Numbered from the stretch's first letter, positions 8,914 to 19,365 are shown. The stretch: DNA of 64,000 nt from Sulfitobacter indolifex (GCF_022788655.1 NZ_CP084951.1:1922001-1986000); one strand, 5' to 3'. Numbers and translations are program-made. The notes: generated by a model not told the origin, from the sequence alone.

Positions 8914-11900
8914 CTATTGAATTCCCACCCTGAACTGCACGGCTCCGGTTTCTCCGGGTAACATTTGCCCCGTGCAGTTCCACTCGATCGCGCCTGCATA
9001 ACTCGCCACATTGCTTGCAGGTCGCACCAGATCACAGTTGAGATTGGGCGACACCTGCTGCGGATCGACAATTGGCTCTGACAGGCTCGTATAGGGCGGT
9101 GTCATATCATAGATTTTGACGTTTGAGGCCTGCGTGGTCGCCTTGTTGCGCAGGTAAATCCGGTAGAGCAGGATATCATTGATGCTGCCGAGATTGGTGG
9201 TCCCTTCCAACGTACCTTGGGTCTCATTCTCCACCGTTTTGCGCAATTCAATCTGGGTGGATTGCCCCCCGACTGAGATTTCATCGGTATTGCTGACTGA
9301 GCTTGTAACCGTGGTGCGCGCAAATGCAGTCGCGGCCAACACTTGATAGACATAGGTGCTGCCCTGCCCAGCGCCCGATCCCGCAGAGACGCGCGAGACG
9401 ATGCAGATGGTTTGCCCCGTGATGACTGCGATGGGACCGGTGATCGGTCCATCAAGACTGTCGTCACAGCCGACATCTTGATAAAGCGCCGCGTTGAAAG
9501 CGCCGGTCGGGGTCGATGTGGCCCCGGCGAAGGAGAAGGTCACCTGCCCTTCAGACGTGGCGGTATAGATATGCGGCAAGGTGGCCACTTGGCCTTGTGC
9601 GACCGTGGTGGTCTGGTCATTCGTCAAGCTGGGCAATTGCAGAAGGCCGATGTCCAACCCCATGCGATTGCCAAAGGCTTCGGGTGTGAAGGTAAATTCA
9701 CCATCATGCGGGTTCGCGTCCACCAAGTCGGGAAGTCCGCTCGTTGCTTCTGAGATCGCGCGGTAGTCATTGGCTGGTATTGCACGGATTGTGATGGCCC
9801 CGCTGTAGGTGCCTGAGAGCCCATAGCTCCAAGTTCCATCGGCCGCCACACCGGGCGTGGCCAGCACTGTGCCACTGCTGTCAAGGATCTCAAAAACCGC
9901 AGATGACGCCCCGCTTTCGCTGCCGTTGCGCAGCGCGTCATGTGCGGTGCCGCCGCCTGCCCCGTTGTCGATAAAGACCCGGCCCGACAAGATCCGCTCC
10001 CCCGTTACCAAGTTCACCGAATAGGACGCCTCATCATCATCGGGGAGTTGGTCAAAAAGGTCGTCGGTCAATGGCCCGGTGTTGGGATCGCTGTCAGGAT
10101 CGGGTAGCGAGCTATAGATAATCTCGGCCTGATTGGTGAAATCGCCGCTGCCCAGCACCGTGGTGGTAATCGTCAGCGTCTCACTGGCGCCGCTGAGCAG
10201 CTCATCCACAAACCACAGGCCGGTATTGGGGTCATAGGTGTCCCCAGTGGAAGGGGCATCGTCGGAAACATAGGCAAAGCCACTGGGAATCTGGTCAATC
10301 ACCTTAACGCCTGAGGGTGAGCCGCCGCTGACGTTGGTTATTGTGATGATCCAATCAATCGTGTCGCCTTCGGATACATTTGTGATGGGTGTGATGGTGC
10401 CGGTTGCCGCGGCGATTTTAGTGAGTTCAAGGTCGCTTCCCGCCGGGTCAAAACCAAAGTCTTGATCTGTGGTAACGCTATTGCCAGAGACCGCCACGCC
10501 AATCAAAGGATTGGAGGTGCCAATGGTCAGCCCGCTTGGCAGATCGGCGTCGGCCTCATCCAGCGCAACACGGTAGGTCGTGTTTACCATCAGATCACCC
10601 ACCGCGTAGGTGCCATCGGCCAGCGTATCGGTTGTCACTAGAAACACGTCATCGGCGGTATTGGCCGGGGTGCCATTGTCGGCATAGACCGAGATGCCCA
10701 CACCTGCGCCGAAATTGGTCTCTCCGCTATCCTTCACGTCAGAGGCATCTGCGTCCTCGTAGATATTGCCGGATATGCCTCCCAACGGGATCGGCGCCGG
10801 CCCCCGGCAGGAGATGCCGTCGCTCCGATCGCCTTCATCACCAGGGATGTTCGAAATCAGTCGCGGCACACCCGTCGCGGTGGAAATAATGAAAAGATTG
10901 TTGGTGGTGTTTGAATAGCCATAAAGCCTGCCATCGCGGTCAAACCACAATGCATCGAACATTCCGGCATAGACCGCAGGCCCAATCGCTTGTGGTGTCA
11001 CGCTGCCCGGTGTGCCGTTGTTGACTGCCGCGCGGAACAAAAAGCCGGAGTTTCTGTCGATCCCATACATGATGCCATCAACGGGATTAAAGGCGAGGTC
11101 CTCTGGGTTCACGCCAATGGTTAGGGCGATCGCACCCAATCCAATCGGTGCAGTAGGGTTGGTCAGATCAACGATCTGCCAAGTATTTGCATCAACTTCA
11201 TAAATAAATCGGCCATTGGGCAGAATATCCCCTGCGTTCAGCGCATCGTCTGCACCTGATATGTTGCCCAGATCGGCAATATTACCGGCCCCATCAATCC
11301 GATATAGCCTGCGGGTATTCTCTTCCACACCGTAGATATAGCCGTCGAGCGCATTATACCCCCATGCCCCGTCCCGGTTCTCTCCAGTTGAGCCTGAGGG
11401 ATCCACCGTTGTAGCATAGCTGCCGCCGGCATCGCGGAAGGTCATTCGTATAAGGGTCGAGGGGCTATCCACGATAGCATAGAGGGACGCATCACAGACA
11501 AGAGGCGGCGGATCGCTGGAAATGGTCAACGTGTAGTCTTCGACCTCCCCCTCGAAGGCCGTTGCAAGACCGGCGCTGTCAGTTGACCAGCGAAACCGTG
11601 CATAGGTCGGCAGGGTTGTGGCCCCGGCAGGGACCGCCACCTCAAAGAGGATAGACCCATTGGTGGCACCATCTTTATCAATTGCGTCGCCGTCTTGGAG
11701 GTTCAAGGCAACCTGCTCCCCCGCTTGGCCAAAGGTGCCATCGCCATTAAAATCAATGAAAGCCTGAAGATACGACGACCTTGGCGCGCCGCTTCGGTCG
11801 TTGACCGTGACTGCAATCTCGGCCAGCCCACCGCGATAGAACTGCGGCAGGACCACCCCGTCTTCGTCATCAGACCCATCGGCGTCGTCGCCCGTAGCCC

Positions 11901-14139
11901 CAATAGAGTTCTGTGCCAGCAGATCAATATCAGGCGGGACCGTGCCCAGATAGACCTCGGGCGCGCCGGGGCCTTCGATGATATGCTGTGGATCGCCATA
12001 GCTGGCCGGGGCATCACCACGGTCAGCGTCGGGCGGCGTCTTGATGGTGATGCCGTAGTCCTCGACTTCCCCGTCGGGCGCAGCGGTAAGGGCATCCAGC
12101 CCGGCCGCCGACGACCAACGCAGACGGACGAATGTCGGCGTCAGCACCGCCGTCGCGGGAACACTTATGGGAAAGGAAATCTCTCCGTTCACCGCCCCGT
12201 CGAGATCCTGCGGGCCACCGTCTTGGATGTCGGTCGCCACCTGATCCCCAAGAAAGAGGCCATCGCCCCCGAAATCGACGAATGCCTGTAGATAGCCACT
12301 GCCCGGGGAAGGTTCATTCACAACCACCGTGGCCGTGCGGGTCAGATCGCCATACAGCTGCGGAAACGCCTCTTCGCTTTCGTCGTCGTTGCCGTCCAAG
12401 TCATCGCCCGTCCCGTCAACCGAATGCTGCGCTGAACCGTCGCCATCGCCATTGAGCGCGCCAATCCAATATTGCGAGGTGTCGGCATGTTGCGGATCAC
12501 CATAGGTGATCGGCGCATCGCCTCGGTCAGGGCCAGACCCCGCATAGATCGTGGTGGGATCGTCGCGCCCTGCTCCCGGCCCGTTCGAAGGGGTGCCATC
12601 CCCATCGCCGGGGTTTTCTGAGTCGGAGAGATCAGACACAACCGTCCCGCCCGGCGTTTGCGCGGTCACCTCTGCCTGATTGGAGATCGTAGTGTCCAAA
12701 TCTTCGGGCACCAGCGTGTAGGTCGCCGTATAGACGGCCTTCTCCCCGACCAATAGCGTGCCTTCGGGCGACAACGATGTTGCGGCCTGAAAGGTAATCA
12801 CGGGCGGCACGCCCTTACCGCTAAACTGCGTCTCGGCAAGCTGCACATTGGTCAGATCGACGTTGCCGAAGTTTTCTGCGGTGAGGACATAGGCGATCGT
12901 CTCCCCCGCGTCGGCATAGCCGTTTAGGTTTGTATCCACCAACTGCGCGAGTTTCAGCAGACCGACAGAGCCCACATCAATAGAGACCTGGGCCGGGGCG
13001 GAATAGGTCTGCGGCTCGTTTGGCAGGACGATGGGTGACTGATAGCGGTAGTTAATCGACGTCGGCGCCGCGAAAAAGGCTGCGAAAGGGGTAAAGGTCA
13101 ACTCTCCAGTCAGATCGTCATAGCTCCATGTTCCTTCCCCGAGCACATCAAACCCGACCCGGTGGCCTTCGGAATCGGTCACAATGTTAAGCGCACCTGT
13201 GGGCGGGATCAGATCAACGGCCTGTTTGGCATATTCGCTCGGCTCGCCGGAATTATTTGCGGGGGCGTTGTTGTTCTCTGTTGCGACGCTGTCGTTGAAG
13301 AGGATGTTCAACACGACCGGCTCACTCAGAACCTGCTCTTTCAGGTCGTCCTGCAACACGGGCGCTTTGAAATCGCCACATTGAAGGTCATAGGTCTGTG
13401 TTTCGTTATAGGTCGGGTTGGACAGCAGAACGAGAAACCCGTTGTTCGCGGTCCGGCCAAAGTTGAAAGTCGACGTCTGCGGATAGAAAATCTCCAGCCC
13501 TGAAACCGGCTGGTTGCTATAACCACGATCCCCCGCGAGATAGAAAACCTCTGTCCCGAGGTTCGCATCCGGCCCTTCGATATAGCCCCGATAGGTTGTG
13601 GCACTTCTATCGATCCGAACGTATTCGACGGTGCCATCGCAGATATTGACATAGACCTGTTCGTTGAGAGGCCCGTCAATGTCGTTAATCTGAAAAAATA
13701 CATCCGCGACAACCGGCACACCGCCAGAGTTGGTCGTAATATTATGGGTGCCCGCCTCATAAAGGTAGAAGTCCATAAAATGCGGATCTTGCCCCGTCGA
13801 CGTAATCTGGATCTGCCCGTTGCCAGTGGTGAAAATATGGTCCCGGCTGGCAAAGACCATCTCAGCCACGATATCCACCGGCACGCCGCCCACGGTGCCG
13901 GCGTTGGACCACAGTGCACGCTCTCCAATTCCGGCACCCACAACGGTTGGCGCCCCGACAGTGTTCAGAATCAACTGCTGCGCAAATGCTCCTTTTGTCG
14001 TGAAAACCAGCGGCAAAAGCGTGGCGCAGAAAATCCGTAAGCCAAGCGCCGCGCCCCCGCGTCCCCGTCGGGCCACCGAGAAGAAACCGCCAAAAATGCG
14101 TTCTAGAAAGACGCCAATAAAACTTAGTTCAAAATGCAT
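8914..14139 (-). CDS. giant modular surface protein (DUF11, GEVED and SdrD B-like domains)
   Basis: About 1741 residues from the ATG at 14139 (a GTG at 14163 would add 8). A long N-region and hydrophobic stretch end in AFAQQ, a likely signal-peptidase site near residue 60. Numbering from the longer start: a unique domain to about 390; a DUF11-like repeat about 400-530; two GEVED domains at about 541-711 and 714-883, each opening DRGDAP and closing GEVEDY; a propeller-like DUF6923-type region about 888-1121; an SdrD B-like domain about 1122-1241; another DUF11 about 1244-1388; a second SdrD-like unit; and a C-terminal DUF11-like tail. Acidic DGDGD and DPDSDPN stretches suggest calcium binding. 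No LPXTG, PEP-CTERM or autotransporter barrel is visible, so the export and anchoring route is unclear. Confidence 0.82.
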   Translation of the reverse strand: MHFELSFIGVFLERIFGGFFSVARRGRGGAALGLRIFCATLLPLVFTTKGAFAQQLILNTVGAPTVVGAGIGERALWSNAGTVGGVPVDIVAEMVFASRDHIFTTGNGQIQITSTGQDPHFMDFYLYEAGTHNITTNSGGVPVVADVFFQINDIDGPLNEQVYVNICDGTVEYVRIDRSATTYRGYIEGPDANLGTEVFYLAGDRGYSNQPVSGLEIFYPQTSTFNFGRTANNGFLVLLSNPTYNETQTYDLQCGDFKAPVLQDDLKEQVLSEPVVLNILFNDSVATENNNAPANNSGEPSEYAKQAVDLIPPTGALNIVTDSEGHRVGFDVLGEGTWSYDDLTGELTFTPFAAFFAAPTSINYRYQSPIVLPNEPQTYSAPAQVSIDVGSVGLLKLAQLVDTNLNGYADAGETIAYVLTAENFGNVDLTNVQLAETQFSGKGVPPVITFQAATSLSPEGTLLVGEKAVYTATYTLVPEDLDTTISNQAEVTAQTPGGTVVSDLSDSENPGDGDGTPSNGPGAGRDDPTTIYAGSGPDRGDAPITYGDPQHADTSQYWIGALNGDGDGSAQHSVDGTGDDLDGNDDESEEAFPQLYGDLTRTATVVVNEPSPGSGYLQAFVDFGGDGLFLGDQVATDIQDGGPQDLDGAVNGEISFPISVPATAVLTPTFVRLRWSSAAGLDALTAAPDGEVEDYGITIKTPPDADRGDAPASYGDPQHIIEGPGAPEVYLGTVPPDIDLLAQNSIGATGDDADGSDDEDGVVLPQFYRGGLAEIAVTVNDRSGAPRSSYLQAFIDFNGDGTFGQAGEQVALNLQDGDAIDKDGATNGSILFEVAVPAGATTLPTYARFRWSTDSAGLATAFEGEVEDYTLTISSDPPPLVCDASLYAIVDSPSTLIRMTFRDAGGSYATTVDPSGSTGENRDGAWGYNALDGYIYGVEENTRRLYRIDGAGNIADLGNISGADDALNAGDILPNGRFIYEVDANTWQIVDLTNPTAPIGLGAIALTIGVNPEDLAFNPVDGIMYGIDRNSGFLFRAAVNNGTPGSVTPQAIGPAVYAGMFDALWFDRDGRLYGYSNTTNNLFIISTATGVPRLISNIPGDEGDRSDGISCRGPAPIPLGGISGNIYEDADASDVKDSGETNFGAGVGISVYADNGTPANTADDVFLVTTDTLADGTYAVGDLMVNTTYRVALDEADADLPSGLTIGTSNPLIGVAVSGNSVTTDQDFGFDPAGSDLELTKIAAATGTITPITNVSEGDTIDWIITITNVSGGSPSGVKVIDQIPSGFAYVSDDAPSTGDTYDPNTGLWFVDELLSGASETLTITTTVLGSGDFTNQAEIIYSSLPDPDSDPNTGPLTDDLFDQLPDDDEASYSVNLVTGERILSGRVFIDNGAGGGTAHDALRNGSESGASSAVFEILDSSGTVLATPGVAADGTWSYGLSGTYSGAITIRAIPANDYRAISEATSGLPDLVDANPHDGEFTFTPEAFGNRMGLDIGLLQLPSLTNDQTTTVAQGQVATLPHIYTATSEGQVTFSFAGATSTPTGAFNAALYQDVGCDDSLDGPITGPIAVITGQTICIVSRVSAGSGAGQGSTYVYQVLAATAFARTTVTSSVSNTDEISVGGQSTQIELRKTVENETQGTLEGTTNLGSINDILLYRIYLRNKATTQASNVKIYDMTPPYTSLSEPIVDPQQVSPNLNCDLVRPASNVASYAGAIEWNCTGQMLPGETGAVQFRVGIQ

Positions 14140-14381
14140 ATCCGTGCTCACTACCTTTGACACAACTTACCGACGAAGCGAGTTAGAAGCAGTTGCGCAG
14201 AAAGGTATTAAGATATGCTTCCGAATAGCGATGCAGCGCGCATGAGGCCGAGATATCCCGTAAAATAGGCTATTTCACCCAAAGCGATCTGTGTTTTGGG
14301 CTGAACGGCGGCGCGCTCTCCAGGTCATTCACCACGATTCTCCTTTTTCCACTCCGCCCGGTTTATTTGTGAAATAGGCCC

Positions 14382-14414
14382 TTGACCCTCCAGTGACTGG
14401 AAGGCCCATATAAA
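14382..14414 (+). promoter_or_regulatory. CueR-type copA promoter and operator
   Basis: A -35 TTGACC at 14382-14387 and a -10 around CATATAAA at 14407-14414 are separated by an over-long spacer of 19-21 bases. The spacer holds a dyad, CCCTCCAGT (14386-14394), centre G, ACTGGAAGG (14396-14404), with one mismatch. This is the classic architecture of MerR/CueR-activated promoters, where metal-bound regulator untwists the long spacer. The genes for the copper pump and for CueR follow. Confidence 0.88.
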
Positions 14415-14440
14415 GGTCATCAATGAAAGAGGATCAAAAA

Positions 14441-16948
14441 ATGGACGATGCGGATACACTCACCTTTGGGGTGCAAAATATGAGCTGCGCGTCTTGTGTG
14501 GGACGTGTGGAAAAGGCGGTGAACGCGGTTGAAGGCGTTCGCGAAGCGCGGGTGAATTTGGCTGCGGAAAACCTGCGTGTGAGCACAGCCCCCGGTTTCG
14601 ACGCGGCGAAGGTCGAAGCGGCGTTAACCCAAGCCGGCTACCCAGCCCGCACGACGACTCATCGGCTAAAGCTTTCCAATATGAGCTGTGCCTCCTGTGT
14701 GGGTCGGGTTGAGCGTGCTCTTTCCGCGGTGCCCGGCGTGCTCTCGGCCTCTGTTAACCTTGCGACAGAAGAAGCGCAGGTTGAGACCTTGGAGGATGCG
14801 AACCTCCTCACGGCCCTGCGCGATGCCGCAGCTCAAGCAGGCTATCCCGCGACCCTTGATACGCCAGGCACCCCCGGCCCCGATGCCGCCGCCCGAAAAG
14901 AAGCGGAAGCCGCGCAGCTTAGGCGTATGACGTTGCTCGCAGCGGCCTTAACACTTCCGGTTTTCGTGCTGGAAATGGGCGGTCACCTGATCCCGGCGTT
15001 CCACCACTGGGTGCTGGCGACCATCGGGATGGAGACAAGCTGGTTTATTCAATTTATCCTTACAACCCTCGTGTTGGCGTGGCCGGGGCGGCATTTCTAT
15101 ACCAAGGGGTTGCCTGCCCTGCTGAAGGGCGCGCCGGATATGAATTCACTGGTGGCGCTCGGCTCGGGAGCGGCTTGGCTCTTCTCGGTGACCGCCCTTT
15201 TTGCGCCGGGTCTGCTCCCAGACGGCAGCCGCGTGGTGTATTTCGAAGCGGCGGCGGTGATCGTGACGCTGATCTTGCTGGGCCGATATCTTGAGGCACG
15301 CGCCAAAGGGCGCACCGGGGCGGCCATCACAAAATTGATGGGTCTGCGCGCGCGCAGTGCACGGGTTGAGCGTGACGGAGCAATCGTTGAGCTTGCCATC
15401 GATGATATCGTGTCGGGGGACATCATTCACCTCCGCCCCGGTGAGAAGATCGCCACAGATGGTGTTGTCACCGAAGGGCAATCCTACGTCGACGAGAGCA
15501 TGATCACGGGCGAACCTGTGCCAGTGGAGAAAGCCATCGGCACAGAGCTTGTCGGCGGTACAGTCAATGGCACCGGCAGCCTCACGTTCCGCGCGACCAA
15601 AGTTGGCGGCGACACGATGCTGGCGCAGATCATCCGCATGGTCGAAGAGGCCCAAGGCGCAAAACTGCCCATCCAAGATTTGGTAAACCGGATCACCCTG
15701 TGGTTCGTTCCTGTTGTTATCGCCGTGGCGTTGGTGACCTTTGGTGTCTGGCTGGCCTTTGGCCCGTCGCTTGGCCACGCTCTCGTGGCGGCGGTCGCGG
15801 TGCTGATCATCGCCTGCCCCTGTGCGATGGGTCTGGCCACGCCGACCTCGATCATGGTCGGCACCGGACGGGCGGCGCAATTGGGCGTGTTGTTCCGCCA
15901 AGGAGATGCGTTGCAAACGCTGCAAAGTGTTAAGACCGTGGCCTTGGACAAGACCGGCACGCTGACCAAGGGCAAACCCGAACTCACCGATCTGGTGCTG
16001 GTGGGCGAACTGACCGAAGACGAGGTGCTGCCCCTGATTGGCGCGGTTGAGGTGCGTTCAGAGCATCCAATCGCCCAAGCCATCGTGCGCCGGGCTGAGC
16101 TTGCGGGCAAACTGCCCAGCGACCTGCGTGATTTTCAATCGCACACCGGCTATGGGGTCAGTGCCACGGTGTCAGACCGCAAGGTTATCTTGGGGGCTGA
16201 CCGTCTTATGCTCCGCGAAGGGATCGATCTGGACACCACCGGGCCGATCGCGGCAGACTTGGCCAAAGCGGGGAAAACCCCGCTCTATGCTGCAATTGAC
16301 GGTCAGTTGGCCGCTGTGATCGCTGTCGCCGACCCCATTAAGCCCGGCACGCCAGAGGCCATCGCGCGCCTCCATGACCTCGGACTTCAGGTGGCAATGA
16401 TCACCGGTGACAATCGTGGCACGGCAGAGGCCATCGCCGCGCAACTGGGCATCGATCGCGTCGTCGCCGAAGTACTGCCAGACGGCAAAGTGGCCGCCAT
16501 CGACAAGCTGAAAGAGGGCGGCAACCGTATCGCCTTTGTCGGAGACGGGATCAACGACGCCCCGGCGCTGGCGCAGGCCGACGTGGGCCTTGCCATCGGC
16601 ACGGGCACAGATGTGGCGATTGAGGCGGCTGATGTGGTGCTGATGTCGGGCGACCTGCGCGGCGTGGTCAATGCCATCGACGTGAGCCAGCGCAGCATGG
16701 CCAACATCCGCCAGAACCTCTTCTGGGCCTTCGGATATAACGTGCTGCTGATCCCGGTCGCGGCGGGCGCCTTCTATCCGCTGACCGGCTGGCTTTTGTC
16801 GCCCGCGCTGGCCGCCGGCGCGATGGCCCTGTCGAGCGTCTTTGTCCTCAGCAACGCGCTGCGTCTGCGCTGGATTGCCGCCCCCTTGGCCGAAAACGCC
16901 ACCCCACAAAATGAACCACGGGCTGCTGCCCCCGTGGCCGCAGAATAG
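14441..16948 (+). CDS. copA: Cu(I)-exporting P1B-type ATPase CopA
   Basis: An 835-residue inner-membrane copper exporter. Two N-terminal heavy-metal-binding domains each carry MSCASCVGR (near residues 14 and 81). The transmembrane ion site CPC is at 459-461, phosphorylation aspartate D503 lies in DKTGTLTKG, and there are a TGES-type segment ([12 protein letters not shown]), an HP locus (SEHPIAQA) and a [10 protein letters not shown] hinge. I place the start at ATG 14441, behind GAAAGAGG. The in-frame ATG at 14423 would lie within a few bases of the predicted transcription start, leaving no room for a ribosome site. cueR follows after 9 bases. Confidence 0.95.
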   Translation: MDDADTLTFGVQNMSCASCVGRVEKAVNAVEGVREARVNLAAENLRVSTAPGFDAAKVEAALTQAGYPARTTTHRLKLSNMSCASCVGRVERALSAVPGVLSASVNLATEEAQVETLEDANLLTALRDAAAQAGYPATLDTPGTPGPDAAARKEAEAAQLRRMTLLAAALTLPVFVLEMGGHLIPAFHHWVLATIGMETSWFIQFILTTLVLAWPGRHFYTKGLPALLKGAPDMNSLVALGSGAAWLFSVTALFAPGLLPDGSRVVYFEAAAVIVTLILLGRYLEARAKGRTGAAITKLMGLRARSARVERDGAIVELAIDDIVSGDIIHLRPGEKIATDGVVTEGQSYVDESMITGEPVPVEKAIGTELVGGTVNGTGSLTFRATKVGGDTMLAQIIRMVEEAQGAKLPIQDLVNRITLWFVPVVIAVALVTFGVWLAFGPSLGHALVAAVAVLIIACPCAMGLATPTSIMVGTGRAAQLGVLFRQGDALQTLQSVKTVALDKTGTLTKGKPELTDLVLVGELTEDEVLPLIGAVEVRSEHPIAQAIVRRAELAGKLPSDLRDFQSHTGYGVSATVSDRKVILGADRLMLREGIDLDTTGPIAADLAKAGKTPLYAAIDGQLAAVIAVADPIKPGTPEAIARLHDLGLQVAMITGDNRGTAEAIAAQLGIDRVVAEVLPDGKVAAIDKLKEGGNRIAFVGDGINDAPALAQADVGLAIGTGTDVAIEAADVVLMSGDLRGVVNAIDVSQRSMANIRQNLFWAFGYNVLLIPVAAGAFYPLTGWLLSPALAAGAMALSSVFVLSNALRLRWIAAPLAENATPQNEPRAAAPVAAE

Positions 16949-16957
16949 GAGCGCAAC

Positions 16958-17353
16958 ATGAACATCGGAGAAGTCTCACAGCAGACTGGCCTGCCGCCGA
17001 AAACCATCCGCTATTACGAAGATATCGGGCTGGTCAAACCCCTGCGCGATGCCAATGGCTACCGCGCCTTCCGCGAGAGCGAGATGCACAAGCTGGCCTT
17101 TTTGGGCCGCGCCCGAACCTTGGGGTTCAGCATCGAAGATTGCCGCAACCTATTGGCGCTTTGGGAGGATAAGAACCGCGCCAGTGCGGATGTGCGCGCG
17201 ATTGCGAAAGAGCATCTGGCACAGATCGAAGCCAAGATCAGCGGCTTGCAAGATATGCGCGACACGCTGAGTACGCTGGTCCGCGACTGTGCCGGGGACG
17301 ACCGGCCCGACTGTCCGATCCTCAAGACGCTTGGCACGGCGACGGCGTCATAG
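16958..17353 (+). CDS. cueR: Cu(I)-responsive MerR-family activator CueR
   Basis: A 131-residue regulator with the MerR helix-turn-helix (MNIGEVSQQTGLPPKTIRYY), the wing GLVKPLRDANGYR and a long dimerisation helix. The metal-binding loop has two cysteines spaced C-x7-C (CAGDDRPDC), which indicates a monovalent copper/silver/gold sensor. It lies directly after copA behind GGAGCGCAAC, so it is almost certainly cotranscribed with the pump and controlled by its own operator at 14386-14404. A strong terminator follows its stop. Confidence 0.93.
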   Translation: MNIGEVSQQTGLPPKTIRYYEDIGLVKPLRDANGYRAFRESEMHKLAFLGRARTLGFSIEDCRNLLALWEDKNRASADVRAIAKEHLAQIEAKISGLQDMRDTLSTLVRDCAGDDRPDCPILKTLGTATAS

Positions 17354-17369
17354 GCATCATTCCAAAAAC

Positions 17370-17407
17370 AAACGGCGCCGCCCAGCCAAGCCGGGCGGCG
17401 CCGTTTT
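17370..17407. terminator. bidirectional Rho-independent terminator
   Basis: A perfect 13-bp stem: AACGGCGCCGCCC (17371-17383) pairs with GGGCGGCGCCGTT (17393-17405) across a 9-base loop. It is followed by TTTT on the plus strand and, read in reverse, by TGTTTTTGG. It sits between the convergent cueR and choV genes and can end both transcripts. Confidence 0.92.
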
Positions 17408-17429
17408 GCGTTCGTGTCAGACCCTGAAC

Positions 17430-18449
17430 CTAGGCTTTGAGCCGGTCCACAATGCTATGCGCCGTGACCGTCCCGATCTGCGCGCCGTCTTCCATGACCT
17501 CAATCGCCGCATCGGCCCCGCGCAGACGGTCCATCAATTCACGCACTGGCGTCTCGGCTGAGGTTTCGCCTTGGGTGGGGGCACCATCGACAATGCCCAT
17601 GACATCGCGCGCGGTCAGAACCTCAAGCGGGTTCATATTTGCCACGAACTCCGCCACATAGTCCGACGCCGGGTTCGAGAAAATCTCGCGCGGGGTGCCG
17701 ATCTGCACGATGCGGCCCCCTTCCATGATCGCGATGCGCCCGCCCAACTTGAACGCTTCGTCAAGGTCGTGGCTCACGAAAATGATCGTACGGTTAAGTT
17801 CGCGCTGAAGATCCAGCAGCTCATCCTGCAACCGCGTGCGGATCAACGGGTCAAGCGCCGAGAATGGCTCGTCCATCAGCAGGATCGGCGCTTCGGTGGC
17901 AAAGGCACGGGCAAGGCCCACACGCTGCTGCATCCCGCCCGAAAGCTCGCCCACCTTGCGGTCGGCCCAATCGCTCAGGCCCACCAGTTTCAACTGCCGT
18001 TCTGCGCGTTCCAACCGCTCGGCCTTGGGCACATTCGACAGCTCCAACCCAAGCGCCACATTGTCGCGCACCGTGCGCCATGGCAGCAGGCCGAACTGCT
18101 GAAACACCATGGACACACCCTCGCGGCGCACCCGGCGCAGCTCTGATGGGTTGCTGCCATGAATGTCACAAGACCACCCTTCGGCATGCACATGCACCGT
18201 GCCGCGCACCATCGGGTTCAGACCATTTACCGCGCGCAAAAGCGTCGATTTGCCCGAGCCTGACAAGCCCATCAGCACAAGGATTTCACCATTCTCGACG
18301 CTCAACGAGCAGTCATGCACACCCAGCACCTGACCCGTCGCCGATTCAATCTCGGCGCGGCTCTGGCCTTCGTCCATCAGCGGCAGAGCCTTTTCAGGCT
18401 TGTCACCAAAGACAATGGACACATTATCAAATTCTACTGCTTTACTCAT
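17430..18449 (-). CDS. choV: choline ABC transporter ATP-binding protein
   Basis: A 339-residue ABC ATPase of the quaternary-amine (ProV/ChoV) type. Walker A GLSGSGKST is at 61-69, the signature LSGGMQQR follows, Walker B is ILLMDEPFSALD, and a short CBS-like tail follows residue about 280. It energises import of choline or a related betaine. Its ATG overlaps the choW stop (ATGA). Order choX-choW-choV on the minus strand matches known choline uptake operons. No betaine-aldehyde or choline dehydrogenase genes accompany it here. Confidence 0.9.
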   Translation of the reverse strand: MSKAVEFDNVSIVFGDKPEKALPLMDEGQSRAEIESATGQVLGVHDCSLSVENGEILVLMGLSGSGKSTLLRAVNGLNPMVRGTVHVHAEGWSCDIHGSNPSELRRVRREGVSMVFQQFGLLPWRTVRDNVALGLELSNVPKAERLERAERQLKLVGLSDWADRKVGELSGGMQQRVGLARAFATEAPILLMDEPFSALDPLIRTRLQDELLDLQRELNRTIIFVSHDLDEAFKLGGRIAIMEGGRIVQIGTPREIFSNPASDYVAEFVANMNPLEVLTARDVMGIVDGAPTQGETSAETPVRELMDRLRGADAAIEVMEDGAQIGTVTAHSIVDRLKA

Positions 18450-19279
18450 TTCCGTCCCACCCGCAGGATACGGTCGAGCATGATCGCCACGACGACGATC
18501 ACCAACCCGGATTCAAATCCCAAGCCTGTGTTGACTTGGTTCAAGGCGCGCACCACCGGCACACCCAATCCATCTGCGCCCACCAGTGCTGCGATTACCA
18601 CCATCGACAGCGACAGCATGATTGTCTGGTTCAGACCCGTCATGATCTGCGGCAAGGCATAGGGCAGCTCAATCTTCCACAGCGTCTGGCGCGGCTTGGC
18701 ACCAAAGGCCTGCGCCGCCTCAAGCAACGCTTTGGGGGTCGAGGAGATGCCCAACTGGGTCAGCCGGATCGGCGCGGGCAGCACGAAGATCACCGTAGCA
18801 ATCAGGCCGGGCACCATACCGATGCCAAAAAAGACAATCGCAGGGATCAGATAGACGAAGGTCGGCAGCGTTTGCATTAGGTCAAGCACAGGGGCCACCC
18901 AAGCGTACAACCGGGGCCGATGCGCCACGGCGATGCCAATCGGCACACCCACACCCATACAGACCACACAGGCCGAGAGAACCAGCGTCAGGCTCTCCAT
19001 CGTTTCTTCCCAGTAGTCTTGGTTAAGAATAAACAGGAAGCCCAGCACCACAAAGGCAACGGTCTTCCAATTGCGCTGAATGCCCCAAGTGATCGCGGCA
19101 AAAACGGCGATGAGGATCAGCGGATGCGGGGTTTGCAGCACCCAAAGGATCGCCTCAATCAGCCGTTCCATCAGGTCCGCCAGCCCGTCAAAGAACCACG
19201 CTCCGTTTGTTTGCAGCCAATCCAGCGCGTCTTCGGCCACATCGGCCACGGGGATCTTGTTTTCTGTCAGCCAGTCCAT
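18446..19279 (-). CDS. choW: choline ABC transporter permease
   Basis: A 277-residue inner-membrane permease (ProW/ChoW type) with about six hydrophobic segments and the coupling-loop region GISSTPKALLEAAQAFGAKPRQ facing the ATPase. The N-terminus (MDWLTENKIPVADVAEDALDW) is a cytoplasmic extension typical of this family. It is coupled to choV by overlap and separated from choX by an 86-base gap holding a hairpin. Confidence 0.9.
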   Translation of the reverse strand: MDWLTENKIPVADVAEDALDWLQTNGAWFFDGLADLMERLIEAILWVLQTPHPLILIAVFAAITWGIQRNWKTVAFVVLGFLFILNQDYWEETMESLTLVLSACVVCMGVGVPIGIAVAHRPRLYAWVAPVLDLMQTLPTFVYLIPAIVFFGIGMVPGLIATVIFVLPAPIRLTQLGISSTPKALLEAAQAFGAKPRQTLWKIELPYALPQIMTGLNQTIMLSLSMVVIAALVGADGLGVPVVRALNQVNTGLGFESGLVIVVVAIMLDRILRVGRK

Positions 19280-19316
19280 GTCAGTCCTTCAGACTTGGAG
19301 AATTGCGCATGAGAAC

Positions 19317-19344
19317 GACCCGCCCCATCGCTTTGGGGCGGGTC
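19317..19344 (-). terminator. intra-operon hairpin between choX and choW
   Basis: GACCCGCCCCA (19317-19327) pairs with TGGGGCGGGTC (19334-19344) in an 11-bp stem with a 6-base loop, just after the choX stop on the minus strand. The tail on that strand is only weakly U-rich (GTTCTC). The likely effect is partial termination or 3'-end protection that keeps the binding protein more abundant than the permease and ATPase. Confidence 0.6.
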
Positions 19345-19365
19345 TTTTCCATCATACCGTGAAGA

